Positions 7,180 to 16,155 of a stretch of DNA of 64,000 nucleotides are shown here, one piece after another. The notes below the pieces were generated by a model that saw nothing but the letters and a program-made list of their open reading frames with translations, did not search any database and was not told the origin of the DNA. Positions within the stretch are counted from its first letter, which is position 1. Each line of letters begins with the position of its first letter. Location: contig ONGE01000003.1 of assembly GCA_900317325.1 (NCBI GenBank), positions 1 through 64,000 of the forward strand, written 5' to 3'. This DNA is from an uncultured Prevotellaceae bacterium (GTDB lineage Bacteria > Bacteroidota > Bacteroidia > Bacteroidales > Muribaculaceae). Position numbers and translations under genes: made by a program.

Positions 7180-7395
7180 ATGGAAAAGAACTATCCTGAT
7201 TACGATGACCTCCGTGAGCAGTATGAGGAGGGCAACATTTCCGCAGTGGACTTCGTGACCCAGCAATCCGATGAACTGACGGAGGACTATGAGCGCTATT
7301 GTAAGGAGAAGTCGCTGGATCCCAACAGTGAAGCATCAGCACAGGCTTTCATGGCCTACCGTGACGAACTCTTTGAAGAGAGCCTCTCCAACTAG
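7180..7395 (+). CDS. Small acidic uncharacterised protein (71 aa)
   Basis: ATG 7180 gives MEKNYPDYDDLREQYEEGNI..., a strongly acidic, helical protein of 71 residues with no membrane segment. The open frame extends back to 7120, but the segment before ATG 7180 overlaps the previous gene and looks non-coding. Its stop is 25 bp before the next start, so it belongs to the same transcript. The acidic composition could mean a DNA mimic or a chaperone, but nothing specific supports either. Confidence 0.55.
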   Translation: MEKNYPDYDDLREQYEEGNISAVDFVTQQSDELTEDYERYCKEKSLDPNSEASAQAFMAYRDELFEESLSN

Positions 7396-7420
7396 TGTTA
7401 TCTCACAAGTAACAAGTGCT

Positions 7421-9061
7421 ATGAGCATCCGTTCAGAATCGCTTCCGTACCGAGGCCGACTTTCCCGTCAGTTGGAAGACCTGTTGCGCAGGAATGGCAT
7501 GAACGCACAGCTTGCCGTTGAAGACGGGAAGTACAAGCTCCTTGTCCAGGGACATGACTCACCGTTGCTGAGCTATGACATCAGTGAGCAGCAGTTCCGT
7601 GCCCTGGGTGAAGGCGGCACCAACTACGCCAATAAGAAAGCCTATAATGTATTCAATGGCATCATCGGTAAAGACTTTGATTTGCCGTCATCGTTTGTCG
7701 CTGCCCGTAATGTCAATGGCCGTGTCGTCATGGGTTTGCATGGTTATAGAGCCGGAGCCGAGGAATATGGCAGGCCGTTTCCCATGCCTCCCCATGCTTT
7801 TGGCCCAGGCTTTCTCGGATGGGCACCTCGTCACCAGCCAGGCTTCCATATTCGCCGATATGGTGATGTGCCGATGGTTATTGAACATGCTGACGGTCGT
7901 CAGAGGCCTGGCGAGATGAAAAGTGGCGGTTATGGCTATTATTACAAAGGCGGTCAGCAATCCGCCCAACAGGTATCAGATCCGCTGAAGGACTTACAGA
8001 CGTACTTCCCACCTGTGCTGACCCGTCCCCGTCCAGCTGAACCTGCCAAGCCTTACAAGGAACTCATCACTTCCGATGTGTACTTCTCCAATGAGAAATG
8101 GCAGGAAGTCCTGGCATCCCACGGTATCATCATCGATGCGGACAAGAAGCTTCTTACCATCCAGTCTTCTGGTGCCCAACAAGATTTCGCCTATGACCTG
8201 AAGGAGGATGAAGTCAAGAAACTCACTGATAACTCCTTGAAGAAGGCATCCTTGCAGTCACGCCTTGACATCCTAAATCATGTCATTAGCGGTGACTTCA
8301 AAGATTCCATCACCAAGGACATGCTTAACAGCACTGACCATATTGCCATCACTCTGAAGCAGGAAGTGGAACAGTCGTTCATACAGCAACAGCAGGAGAT
8401 GAGCCAGCAGTTTGAGGCCATTCCAGATCCCTTGCAGGAACAACAACATTTTGCCCCCACCATGAACCCGGAACAAGGCTATGTCAACGGAGCAGACCTT
8501 GATGATGAAGACGAGCGTAAGGGCTGGTATCGAGAGGGCAAACACGGACGAGCCGTGGAGGTTGGAGACATCTGGGTGGAGAAGGTGCTGCTGCAGAAAA
8601 CGGAAGAAGAAAGTCAAAGCTCGGAAGAGAACAGGAAAAACGATGTCACCTATCGCATGAGTGCCGTTATCAATGGTCAGGTCATCTCCCATGAAATCAG
8701 CCAGAAACAGTATGACAAGTTTATGGCCGTCGATGACTACCAGCGGATGCGTATGATGTCGAAGGTGTTCAAAGAGGTCGATATGAAGACCCGTCCTGAG
8801 ATGCGTCAGGGCTTCAACCTCGGTGCCTTCCTGGCCGCCGGTCTCACGGCTGCCCGTGATGCCACCTACATTGGTGCTGACATTGCCCATAATGTAGAGC
8901 ATATCAAACATCCACACTTTGCACCTGATGTGTACCATGAGGTGCATGGCACTGGCCGGATCCTCGTCAAGCCAGGTGTGGACTCTCCTCAAGACATCGC
9001 TTCCCGAGCTTTTGAAGCAGGACTTAACCAAGGTCTCTACGGACACGGAATGGGAAGATAA
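7421..9061 (+). CDS. Large protein with three DUF3945-like repeats
   Basis: 546 residues from ATG 7421 (MSIRSESLPYRGRLSRQLED); the frame is open further upstream, but that part overlaps the previous gene in another frame. Three segments share a layout of a beta hairpin, a Y-x-(I/L)-(S/K) turn and a helical pair: about residues 25-80 (LLSYDISEQQFRAL), 225-300 (FAYDLKEDEVKKL) and 410-475 (ISHEISQKQYDKFMAVDDYQ). The third resembles DUF3945 proteins of Bacteroidales conjugative elements. The middle is rich in Pro, Gly, His and aromatic residues; a Gln-rich linker precedes the third repeat. No enzyme motif. Probably a DNA- or protein-binding scaffold; function unknown. Confidence 0.65.
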   Translation: MSIRSESLPYRGRLSRQLEDLLRRNGMNAQLAVEDGKYKLLVQGHDSPLLSYDISEQQFRALGEGGTNYANKKAYNVFNGIIGKDFDLPSSFVAARNVNGRVVMGLHGYRAGAEEYGRPFPMPPHAFGPGFLGWAPRHQPGFHIRRYGDVPMVIEHADGRQRPGEMKSGGYGYYYKGGQQSAQQVSDPLKDLQTYFPPVLTRPRPAEPAKPYKELITSDVYFSNEKWQEVLASHGIIIDADKKLLTIQSSGAQQDFAYDLKEDEVKKLTDNSLKKASLQSRLDILNHVISGDFKDSITKDMLNSTDHIAITLKQEVEQSFIQQQQEMSQQFEAIPDPLQEQQHFAPTMNPEQGYVNGADLDDEDERKGWYREGKHGRAVEVGDIWVEKVLLQKTEEESQSSEENRKNDVTYRMSAVINGQVISHEISQKQYDKFMAVDDYQRMRMMSKVFKEVDMKTRPEMRQGFNLGAFLAAGLTAARDATYIGADIAHNVEHIKHPHFAPDVYHEVHGTGRILVKPGVDSPQDIASRAFEAGLNQGLYGHGMGR

Positions 9062-9079
9062 CAAAATGGAGTGAAGCCA

Positions 9080-10516
9080 ATGAGTGACAACGACCTTACC
9101 TATCAGGACTATCTTGACAGGATAAACATTCAGGATGTCCTTGTTCACGCAGGTTACACCTTGAACCGTCGTGACGGACTGCGTTATCCCTCGTATGTCC
9201 GTCACGACAGCAATGGCCGTCGCATTCATGGTGACAAGTTTATCGTGACCAATCACGGCACCAGTTGCTTCCGTCCTCCAGAACAGAAAACCTATAATCT
9301 CATCAGTCTCATCAAGACCTTTCCAAGTATGTTCCCGGAACACGTCCGTTGCACCAATCCAGACCATCTGGTGAATGAAGTATGCCGTAGGTTGCTGAAT
9401 GTGCCCAACGAGCATCGAGGAGTCATTGTTGGGTTTCAGAAAGAAGCAAAGCCTTTTAATCTCAATGAATACAGCATTCATGCATTCCGCAAGTATGACT
9501 TTGACAGCATCAAGAAGTTCTATCCGTTTTTTGTGACCAGAGGCATTAACCTTGATACCCAGAAAGCGTTCAGCGCCCATTTCATCCTTGCCACCAAAGA
9601 AGCACAGGCACAAGGCAAGACCTATACCAATCTGTCTTTCCCCATGTATGTGCCAGGAAACGACAACGTTGTTGGCTTGGAAGAGCGAGGCCGCCTCCGA
9701 CTAGATGGCAGTTCCGGCTATAAAGGCAAGGCGATGGGCAGCAACAGTTCCGAAGGGCTGTGGATAGCCCAATTAGGCAAAGGCGGGTTGGCCGAAGCCA
9801 AACATGTCTATTGGTTTGAGTCCGCCTACGATGCCATGTCCTATTATCAGTTGCATGTGAAGGATAAACCCGAATTGAACAAAGCCATCTTCGTCTCTAC
9901 TGGCGGTAATCCCACTGTGGGTCAGATGCGTGGAATGTTGAAACAGACACCCACAGCGTTGCACCATATCTGCTTTGACAATGACCTTGCCGGGCGGCAG
10001 TTCGCCGAGAATTTCAGGAACGAGCTGCACCAGCAGGTGCGTTTCAATATCAAAGAAACGCCAGAGCGAAAACCTTATCTCGATTCCCTGCCCTTTGCTC
10101 AGGATTTAGCCAACGGCAATATAGATCTGTTACCCGACTCTGTAAAGGAGAAATATGCCAAATATGAATCCGCATGGGAAGAAACCATGTCTATGCGCCA
10201 GAGCCGCTTATGCTTTGACGGAGACATCAAAGAACAGGAGAAACAGGCGGAGGCACTGTATAAAGATTTCCGTTCCTCTTTACGGGCATTTCTGGGCATC
10301 ACTCCATTGCAGGACACACAGTCAGTGCGTGAAATCCCTTTCAAGGGAAAAGACTGGAATGAGCAACTGCTTTTGGAAAGAGAGGAAGGCCGCCTTGCAG
10401 CTGATGAGACCGATGAGACAAGAAATGTCACTTCCGGCATTGATCTCGATGCCGATGGAGAGATTGAGGCTTGTGAGAGTGAGGAGAAGAAACAAAACCA
10501 TAAAGTCAGGAGGTAG
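9080..10516 (+). CDS. Toprim-domain protein (DUF3991-like primase relative)
   Basis: Start chosen at ATG 9080 with GGAG eight bases upstream, rather than the in-frame GTG 9071. 478 residues. The N-terminal part (about 1-200) resembles DUF3991 proteins; the toprim fold follows, with the conserved Glu in YWFESAYDAMSYYQ and the acidic pair in CFDNDLAGR. Toprim domains are the catalytic cores of primases and topoisomerases. In transfer elements such proteins are thought to prime the incoming single strand. A zinc finger is not obvious, and the C-terminal 120 residues are charged and helical. Same strand and transcript as its neighbours. Confidence 0.72.
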   Translation: MSDNDLTYQDYLDRINIQDVLVHAGYTLNRRDGLRYPSYVRHDSNGRRIHGDKFIVTNHGTSCFRPPEQKTYNLISLIKTFPSMFPEHVRCTNPDHLVNEVCRRLLNVPNEHRGVIVGFQKEAKPFNLNEYSIHAFRKYDFDSIKKFYPFFVTRGINLDTQKAFSAHFILATKEAQAQGKTYTNLSFPMYVPGNDNVVGLEERGRLRLDGSSGYKGKAMGSNSSEGLWIAQLGKGGLAEAKHVYWFESAYDAMSYYQLHVKDKPELNKAIFVSTGGNPTVGQMRGMLKQTPTALHHICFDNDLAGRQFAENFRNELHQQVRFNIKETPERKPYLDSLPFAQDLANGNIDLLPDSVKEKYAKYESAWEETMSMRQSRLCFDGDIKEQEKQAEALYKDFRSSLRAFLGITPLQDTQSVREIPFKGKDWNEQLLLEREEGRLAADETDETRNVTSGIDLDADGEIEACESEEKKQNHKVRR

Positions 10517-10518
10517 CC

Positions 10519-11013
10519 ATGAGTCAGAAATATCCTGTCATCATATTACGTCCGCATAGATTACAGATCGTGGTGGAGAACATGGGAAGCATCCTTTGTT
10601 TAGCTCTCTTCTTTGTTCTTGCCGGGTGGGACGGTTTGCTCCCAAATGCGTTGTTCCCGTTTCTGATGACCGCAGCAGCCATACTGCTGGCAAACCTTTT
10701 TTGCAAGTATCTGTATCTGAGTCGTGTCCGCTACGCCATCAATGAGGAACAGCTTCAATATGAATATGGCATCTTCTCCATTCAGAGAGACTACATCGAA
10801 TTGTACCGCGTGGTCGATTATAGCGAGCAACGCAGTTTTCCACAGAGGCTTTTCGGCTTGAAGACCGTGAGCATCTACAGTGGCGACAAGACTTGTCCCC
10901 GTCTGGATGTCGTGGGCATCCGCAATCAGACGGATCTCATCAAGGTCATACGGGAACGAGTAGAGTATAACAAGAAAAAACGCAATATCCATGAGTTTAC
11001 GAATATCCGATAG
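10519..11013 (+). CDS. Membrane protein with bacterial PH-like domain
   Basis: 164 residues: a short cytoplasmic start, two hydrophobic helices (about 20-38 and 45-63, SILCLALFFVLAG and FLMTAAAILLANLF), then a bacterial PH-like domain typical of YdbT/YdbS proteins (RYAINEEQLQYEYGIFSIQRDYIELYRVVDYSEQ). Such domains sit at the inner membrane and bind proteins or lipids. It starts 2 bp after the toprim gene stop, and its 3' end overlaps the next gene by 23 bp, so expression is tightly coupled. A membrane anchor for a transfer complex is a reasonable inference. Confidence 0.7.
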   Translation: MSQKYPVIILRPHRLQIVVENMGSILCLALFFVLAGWDGLLPNALFPFLMTAAAILLANLFCKYLYLSRVRYAINEEQLQYEYGIFSIQRDYIELYRVVDYSEQRSFPQRLFGLKTVSIYSGDKTCPRLDVVGIRNQTDLIKVIRERVEYNKKKRNIHEFTNIR

Positions 11014-11770
11014 ATTCCGCATAAAATCCAAGAAGAGCAGTACGCTTCCTCCGTTAGGCGACAGTTCTGTAAAGCGGTGGCTTATTGTATCGTTGATGTC
11101 ACTCATCCTTTGGGTGGTCAGCTGTCAGCGTGGCTATTGTCAGATAGTCACATCCAATCCGGGTGAGTACACTATCCTTGCTACAGGCAATGCACTCATC
11201 AACAATACCGTGAAGTCGGAGACCAAGGCAGAACGAGAGACCGCCGAATTGCAGAATGCGATGGCGGGAGAGTTCACCAAGATGGCCGAATGGGAACGTC
11301 AGTATAATTCCTATCTGAAAACCGCTACCGGGTACGCCTCAGCCATCAAGGCTGCCACCCATATCTATGACGATGGCGTAAGGGTGCTGATTACCCTGAA
11401 CAAACTTCGTCAGGCGGCAAACAATAATCCGCAGGGAGTGGTGGCCACGCTTGACATGAATAACCTATATATGGAAACGGTTACGGAAATGGTCAGTGTC
11501 TTCACTTTGTTAAAAAATGCCGTTGCCAAGGGAGGAGAAGAGAATATGCTTACAGGTTCGGAGCGTTCCCAGACCTTATGGGAACTGGAGGACAAGCTTT
11601 CCGCTTTCTCCCACAAACTCCAGCTGCTCTATTTCAGCATCCGTCATTACAGGATGGCCGATGTATGGAATAGGGTCACGGCAGGGATGATAGAACGCAA
11701 CAAGAGCCAAATCGCCCAGCAGTCCTTATCTCACTGGCGCAGATATGCCCGTGAGGTCACTATACACTAA
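10991..11770 (+). CDS. Secreted or membrane-anchored coiled protein (259 aa), transfer-like
   Basis: Starts in the end of the PH-domain gene. A basic N-terminus of about 27 residues is followed by a hydrophobic helix (RWLIVSLMSLILWVV) and then a mature helical domain (KSETKAERETAELQNAMAGE...WERQYNSYLKTATGYASA). The long basic leader may mean a membrane anchor and not a cleaved signal. It shares length, helical layout and position with the next protein (11784), and both resemble the periplasmic helical proteins encoded in transfer regions of Bacteroidales elements. Named function cannot be assigned. Confidence 0.6.
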   Translation: MSLRISDRFRIKSKKSSTLPPLGDSSVKRWLIVSLMSLILWVVSCQRGYCQIVTSNPGEYTILATGNALINNTVKSETKAERETAELQNAMAGEFTKMAEWERQYNSYLKTATGYASAIKAATHIYDDGVRVLITLNKLRQAANNNPQGVVATLDMNNLYMETVTEMVSVFTLLKNAVAKGGEENMLTGSERSQTLWELEDKLSAFSHKLQLLYFSIRHYRMADVWNRVTAGMIERNKSQIAQQSLSHWRRYAREVTIH

Positions 11771-11783
11771 TTACGATAGCAAG

Positions 11784-12479
11784 ATGAGAAATACCATATA
11801 TATCCTATCGCTAGTATGCCTTGTATGGCTTTCCACGAGTCCTTCTTTTGCCCAGATGGACCCGACACTGACAGCCATGATTCTGGAATACACCCAAAAG
11901 GCGAAGTCCCAGTACAATACCCAGCTGGAGACAATGGCTGTTGAGACGGAAGGACATGTTTGGCTCAAACAGGAGGTAGAAGCCACAAAGAACTACCAGC
12001 AGCAGTTTGATCGCTATATCTGCACTTTCAGGGGCATCCTCTCATACGCTGCACAGGTCTATGGCTTCTATTACGAGGTCAATCACTTGACAGAGAACAT
12101 GGGGCGCCTCTCCAGACAGATAGGTGATACCCCAGTCAATGCCGTTGCAGTGGCCTTGCATCATAACCGTAATGACATCTATGTGGACATCATCAACCGC
12201 AGTATAGGCATCGTCAACACCATCCGTCAAGTGTGTATCGACACAAAAATGACGGAGAAACAGCGCATAGAACTTGTGTTTTCCATACGCCCGCAACTGC
12301 AACAGATGAACAGAAAACTTGCCATGCTTACCAAATTGGTGCGTTGCACAACAATGGCACAGGTGTGGTACGAGATAGAATATCAGTCGCTCTCACACAG
12401 GGAGGGCAAAGCAGGTATCGTGGAAGAATGCCTCGAAACCTGGCGCGTGAATGGACAAAGTGTTAAACCTAGAAGATAA
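11784..12479 (+). CDS. Secreted helical protein (231 aa), transfer-like
   Basis: Start ATG 11784 (MRNTIYILSLVCLVWLSTSP, a good signal peptide with cleavage after SFAQ); the longer frame start at 11745 would bury the signal. The mature part is helical (EYTQKAKSQYNTQLETMAVE, then YICTFRGILSYAAQVYGFYYEVN) and probably periplasmic. It follows the 259-residue protein after 13 bp and is followed directly by the next start, so it belongs to one operon. The two helical proteins look like paralogues or partners in an envelope structure. Confidence 0.62.
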   Translation: MRNTIYILSLVCLVWLSTSPSFAQMDPTLTAMILEYTQKAKSQYNTQLETMAVETEGHVWLKQEVEATKNYQQQFDRYICTFRGILSYAAQVYGFYYEVNHLTENMGRLSRQIGDTPVNAVAVALHHNRNDIYVDIINRSIGIVNTIRQVCIDTKMTEKQRIELVFSIRPQLQQMNRKLAMLTKLVRCTTMAQVWYEIEYQSLSHREGKAGIVEECLETWRVNGQSVKPRR

Positions 12480-13175
12480 ATGACTATGGGATGGTTATCA
12501 TTAGCTACCAGAATAGTGCCCAAGGTATGGAGGGCAGGAACAAAGGCCACTTCCAGCCTCTGGCGTGGAGGAAGTGCAGTATTGGGAACAAGCGGTAAGG
12601 TGCTGTCCGTTGCTGCGAAGAATCCGAAGACTACAGTCGCCGCAGGTGTGGCTTCATTTGCCGGATGGCGTATGCTCGATCATCCAGAGGAGAGTGCAGG
12701 CACCGCAGTCGGCAAGACAGTAAGGAGCGGAGTCGATGGCTCTGGCGATTTTCTCCATGATGCTGTCAATGGTTTTACGGGAGAAGAGACTGTCGAGGAG
12801 GTCAAGGACACTACCACCCATGTTGTCAATGATTTAAAAGAAACTGTCGCTGAGTCGAAGAACGTCCTCGGTTCCCTCGGAAACACATTGCAGGAACTTG
12901 GCTCCTCTATCGGGAATCTGTTAGGTTCTGGCATCAACATGATTTCCAATCTCTTCGCTAACATCAGCAATGGCAGGATTTCGGGTCTTGGCATCGGTGG
13001 CCTCATAGCCGCTTCTTACATGATGTTTGGACGAACAGGCTTGCTGGGTAAGATCGGCGGTGCACTGCTTGCCACGATGCTCATCGGCGGCACTTCTCGT
13101 CAGCAGACACAGACAGTCGGTCTGGAAACAAACCAGCAGCAGTCACATGAACAACAGCATATGATAAGAAGATAA
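12480..13175 (+). CDS. Gly-rich membrane-associated protein (231 aa)
   Basis: Begins at the base after the previous stop. An N-terminal amphipathic region (WLSLATRIVPKVWRAGTKAT) is followed by small-residue-rich segments (AAKNPKTTVAAGVASFAGWR), an amphipathic helix stretch with VKDTTTHVVNDLKETVAESK, and two C-terminal hydrophobic segments (GIGGLIAASYMMFG, GGALLATMLIGG). It ends in a Gln-rich tail. The composition is that of proteins that insert into or permeate membranes. Its place in the run of envelope proteins suggests a channel component; unproven. Confidence 0.55.
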   Translation: MTMGWLSLATRIVPKVWRAGTKATSSLWRGGSAVLGTSGKVLSVAAKNPKTTVAAGVASFAGWRMLDHPEESAGTAVGKTVRSGVDGSGDFLHDAVNGFTGEETVEEVKDTTTHVVNDLKETVAESKNVLGSLGNTLQELGSSIGNLLGSGINMISNLFANISNGRISGLGIGGLIAASYMMFGRTGLLGKIGGALLATMLIGGTSRQQTQTVGLETNQQQSHEQQHMIRR

Positions 13176-13235
13176 ATGATTAGCCCCCGTTTTCTCAAAC
13201 CACAAACGTATTTATAGACAATTAAATCATACGTT

Positions 13236-14096
13236 ATGGATTACGTACAAGCAATGAACCTGCATTCGCCAAGCGGTTATGCCATGCCGTTTGAGGCAGA
13301 TGAACATACCCCTTTGGAAATCACCAGTGGGTATGGGGCACAGGTAAATCCCCGTACAGGAGAAGAAACCTTTAACCATGGCATGGATTTCCGTGTGCGC
13401 CGTGGCACATGGTTAAAAGCCCTTGCGACAGGTGTCGTGACTGGCATAGCCAGTGACTTGAAAAGTGGTTTTAACATCACCATCAACTATCCCAATTATG
13501 CGGATGGCAGGAAAAGTTCCTATGACGTGGTTTATTCCCATATCAGTGAATCCCTCTGCAATTTCGGGAAAAATGTTAAAGCCGGTGACAATGTGGCACG
13601 TTGCGACGGTCATCTGCATCTAGAGGTGCGCTTCAACGGAGAAGAGACAAATCCCCTGGAGTTCCTGACCATGCTACGTGACAATCTGGTGATGAACAGT
13701 CAGACTCAGATGGAAGGCAGTAATCCTGAAATCGCCACCCTTGATCTCGATGTGCATACTCCATACGATCATCAGCAGGGCGAGATAGACCAACTTATAT
13801 ACCGTTACTTCGGGGATTACATGACAGACATCTTCCGGGGTCGCTATCATGTGCCTGGTCCGACAGAACAAGGGCTGCGTGATGTGATTACAGAAGGTGC
13901 CAGCAGTGGAGCATTTTACGAACATGCTCCGAGTATGCTCAACCCGCTTGGACTTGGTCGCAGGAGCTGTTCGATCATTGAGCGTGTACAGACCATCCTG
14001 ATAACAGATTTCCTGAATTATCTGGCTATAATGCACAGTGTGTTCCTGTCATCCATGAGTGAAATCGAAAAAAAAAAGCTGTTGACTGGGCTATAG
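13236..14096 (+). CDS. M23 metallopeptidase, interrupted at an A10 run
   Basis: 286 residues; no signal peptide. The M23 domain (about residues 20-150) keeps the ligands in NHGMDFR (HxxxD) and HLHLEVRF (HxH). The frame then hits a run of ten A (14068-14077) and ends 19 bp later. If translation moves to the -1 frame at that run, coding continues as AVDWAIESQGVLDPLADFEID without interruption to 14410, giving about 391 residues. A run of A followed by G is a classic slippery site (as in dnaX), so this may be programmed slippage, a phase-variable tract or a sequencing error. Sits between the membrane protein gene and a 565-residue gene. Confidence 0.75.
   Translation: MDYVQAMNLHSPSGYAMPFEADEHTPLEITSGYGAQVNPRTGEETFNHGMDFRVRRGTWLKALATGVVTGIASDLKSGFNITINYPNYADGRKSSYDVVYSHISESLCNFGKNVKAGDNVARCDGHLHLEVRFNGEETNPLEFLTMLRDNLVMNSQTQMEGSNPEIATLDLDVHTPYDHQQGEIDQLIYRYFGDYMTDIFRGRYHVPGPTEQGLRDVITEGASSGAFYEHAPSMLNPLGLGRRSCSIIERVQTILITDFLNYLAIMHSVFLSSMSEIEKKKLLTGL
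14068..14077 (+). other. A10 homopolymer slip site in M23 gene
   Basis: Ten consecutive A followed by G, with the -1 frame open downstream to 14410 and coding-like from the first codon after the run. A shift of one base here fuses the two open frames. Confidence 0.6.
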
Positions 14097-14410
14097 AAAG
14101 CCAGGGTGTACTCGATCCGTTGGCCGACTTTGAAATAGACATTCAAAGCTTCGACATCCAGCGGACAGTCAGTGTCTATCCGGACAGAGACGGCATTGTT
14201 TGGTGGACGAAGGCATGGTTCAACGGGCGAAAGAAAGGGGAACGAGCAATTGAGATAACGAGGGCGCTCGCCATCAAGTTCATTCATGATGACATCCAGA
14301 AAGACGAATGGCTTGAAGAGTTCTTCCCCAAACAGATGGCGGTTCTCCATGCGGCTCTTGAACAGACAAGAGAACAGGTAATCAACCAATATAAGCAAAC
14401 AGCAGTATAA
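14078..14410 (+). CDS. C-terminal part of the M23 protein in the -1 frame
   Basis: The open segment continues directly from the A10 run (AVDWAIESQGVLDPLADFEI) and reads well into DRDGIVWWTKAWFNGRKKGE and a helical C-terminus. A separate start would have to be TTG 14120 (96 residues), which would lose 14 coding-like residues, so I take it as the 3' part of the M23 gene. The domain itself is not recognised. Its stop is 2 bp before the next ATG. Confidence 0.55.
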   Translation, partial: AVDWAIESQGVLDPLADFEIDIQSFDIQRTVSVYPDRDGIVWWTKAWFNGRKKGERAIEITRALAIKFIHDDIQKDEWLEEFFPKQMAVLHAALEQTREQVINQYKQTAV

Positions 14411-14412
14411 CA

Positions 14413-16110
14413 ATGGCAGAACAGAAAGACATCTTTCTATCCACGGTCATACCTATCATGGATAAGGTGCGTGATGACCTTAGCAGAAAACAGGCTGCCG
14501 AGTATGGCCGTCATGCTTCATCTTTTGGTGCTGTCATGGCAAGTGCGGCCGGACCGGACGGCGGCATGGCAGGTATGGATGCTTACAATGCGACCATCCA
14601 TTATATCGGCAAATGGAACAGCAAGACGGTGGATGATTACATTGATCTGGTCAAGTTGGAACTGAAGAAGAAAGGGATTACAGTCGATGCTGTCATGGAG
14701 AAGAGGATGATAGACCATCTTATCAAACAGCAGATGCCCAAGTCCACAGCCGATTATATCCTTCGAAAGGCCACCCAAGGCTCGATATTCTATATGCCGC
14801 AACGTGCCAGGACTTCTTCCCTTCAAGACCATATCGACAAGGAAGGAGAGCGACGCTATCATCCATCCTTGGCATCAGAGATTACCGGCAACATCCTGTC
14901 ATGGGCATCTAATGCCGCTTCCACTGGTGGCTTTGGCGGTTTTTGGGGACAGACTGTTTTAGACCTTGCCGTTGAGGGTAGCTCCCAACTCGCCCCAGGG
15001 CAGCAAGAGAAATATCTTGCAGAACAGAAAGCGCTGGCAAAAAAAGAAGTGGCAGCTGCCACCAAGCAGAAGGCAGCCATCCCCAAATGGATGCTCACAC
15101 AGATGGGTTTTGAGCGAATCAGCGAAGCTTCAGACAAACAGCTTGCGATCGCAGCAAATTGGGCCAAGTCCAATGCGGACATCTATCGAAAGAGGGTGGA
15201 TGCCGCCGTCAAGGAGGGAAATCGTACTGTCAAAGCCTCAGGCAAAGGAACTGAAATATCCGTTTCAGATGCTACCATACGCGCCATGCAGTATGAAGCG
15301 TTTGTTCATGCCATCAAGAAAGAGCAGTCTGCAAGAAAAGAAGCATCTCAGGTTGCAGCAACCCCAAAAACAGATCGTGTTGCCAAAGCCGATGTGTCGC
15401 CAGCTGCTCAAACAGATAATGCGCAGCAGACCACGCAGGCAGTAAATGCTGCCAAGTCAGATAATGAAACTATTGAATCCGCTCATCCGCAAAGTATAGG
15501 GAACTATAGTGGTTGGATCAACCTGCTTGATTCCCTTGGCCTTGCCGGATCTGGCGATACTTTCAGACATCTTGGTCTGACGCTGGCCACCTTGCCTGAC
15601 ATGCTATTAGGGGTATTTACAGGAAAGACCAGATCGGTTGGCTTGAACAAAAGTACCATGATGCCTTTAGCTGCCCTTATTGGTGGCACATTTATCAAAA
15701 ATCCACTTCTGAAAATACCTTTGATGCTCTATGGCGGAGCCAATCTGGTTAACAAGGTCGGTCAGGAGGCTTTGGCCGACTACAGACAGGAACATGGCAT
15801 CATGTCATTAGTAACCCGCTATAAGCAATATCCCGACGAAGAACTCAATCCCAGAATTGGCAATCCCCATGTCGAAGGCAATGTGCTGATTGTGGATATT
15901 GACCATGTCCCCAGAATTGTCACCATGCCGCCAACATTGGCTGACGCTTACCAGAGTGGGGCAATTCCGTTGAACACCCTTGCCAATCATATCCTTGCAA
16001 AGTCCGAGCAGATGCAGCAGACGATTACCAAGGAACAAGAACCTCAGGTTGACGCTTCTCGGAAGTATGAGCAAAGACAACAGCGTGAGCAAGTACGTGG
16101 AATCAGATAA
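14413..16110 (+). CDS. Large uncharacterised element protein with membrane-like middle
   Basis: 565 residues. N-terminal half helical and soluble (STVIPIMDKVRDDLSRKQAA; then YIDLVKLELKKKGITVDAVM), then an Ala/Gln/Lys-rich linker (about 310-365). The C-terminal half holds weakly hydrophobic segments (HLGLTLATLPDMLLGVF, MMPLAALIGGTFIKNPLLKI) and ends in a charged tail. No known motif. It follows the M23 gene by 2 bp and precedes the ArdC-like gene by 45 bp. It could be a membrane-interacting component of the transfer or DNA-entry machinery. I do not recognise the family. Confidence 0.58.
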   Translation: MAEQKDIFLSTVIPIMDKVRDDLSRKQAAEYGRHASSFGAVMASAAGPDGGMAGMDAYNATIHYIGKWNSKTVDDYIDLVKLELKKKGITVDAVMEKRMIDHLIKQQMPKSTADYILRKATQGSIFYMPQRARTSSLQDHIDKEGERRYHPSLASEITGNILSWASNAASTGGFGGFWGQTVLDLAVEGSSQLAPGQQEKYLAEQKALAKKEVAAATKQKAAIPKWMLTQMGFERISEASDKQLAIAANWAKSNADIYRKRVDAAVKEGNRTVKASGKGTEISVSDATIRAMQYEAFVHAIKKEQSARKEASQVAATPKTDRVAKADVSPAAQTDNAQQTTQAVNAAKSDNETIESAHPQSIGNYSGWINLLDSLGLAGSGDTFRHLGLTLATLPDMLLGVFTGKTRSVGLNKSTMMPLAALIGGTFIKNPLLKIPLMLYGGANLVNKVGQEALADYRQEHGIMSLVTRYKQYPDEELNPRIGNPHVEGNVLIVDIDHVPRIVTMPPTLADAYQSGAIPLNTLANHILAKSEQMQQTITKEQEPQVDASRKYEQRQQREQVRGIR

Positions 16111-16155
16111 TGTTTTCATTCACAATATTTTCAACCATTAAATGATACGATTATT

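Noticed and set aside
9071-9079. GTG at 9071 as start of the toprim gene
   Set aside because: ATG 9080 has a GGAG at the right distance and GTG is part of that sequence.
8273-9613. 446-residue open frame on the minus strand
   Set aside because: It is antisense to the DUF3945-like and toprim genes, crosses their boundary and shows no domain or start signal.
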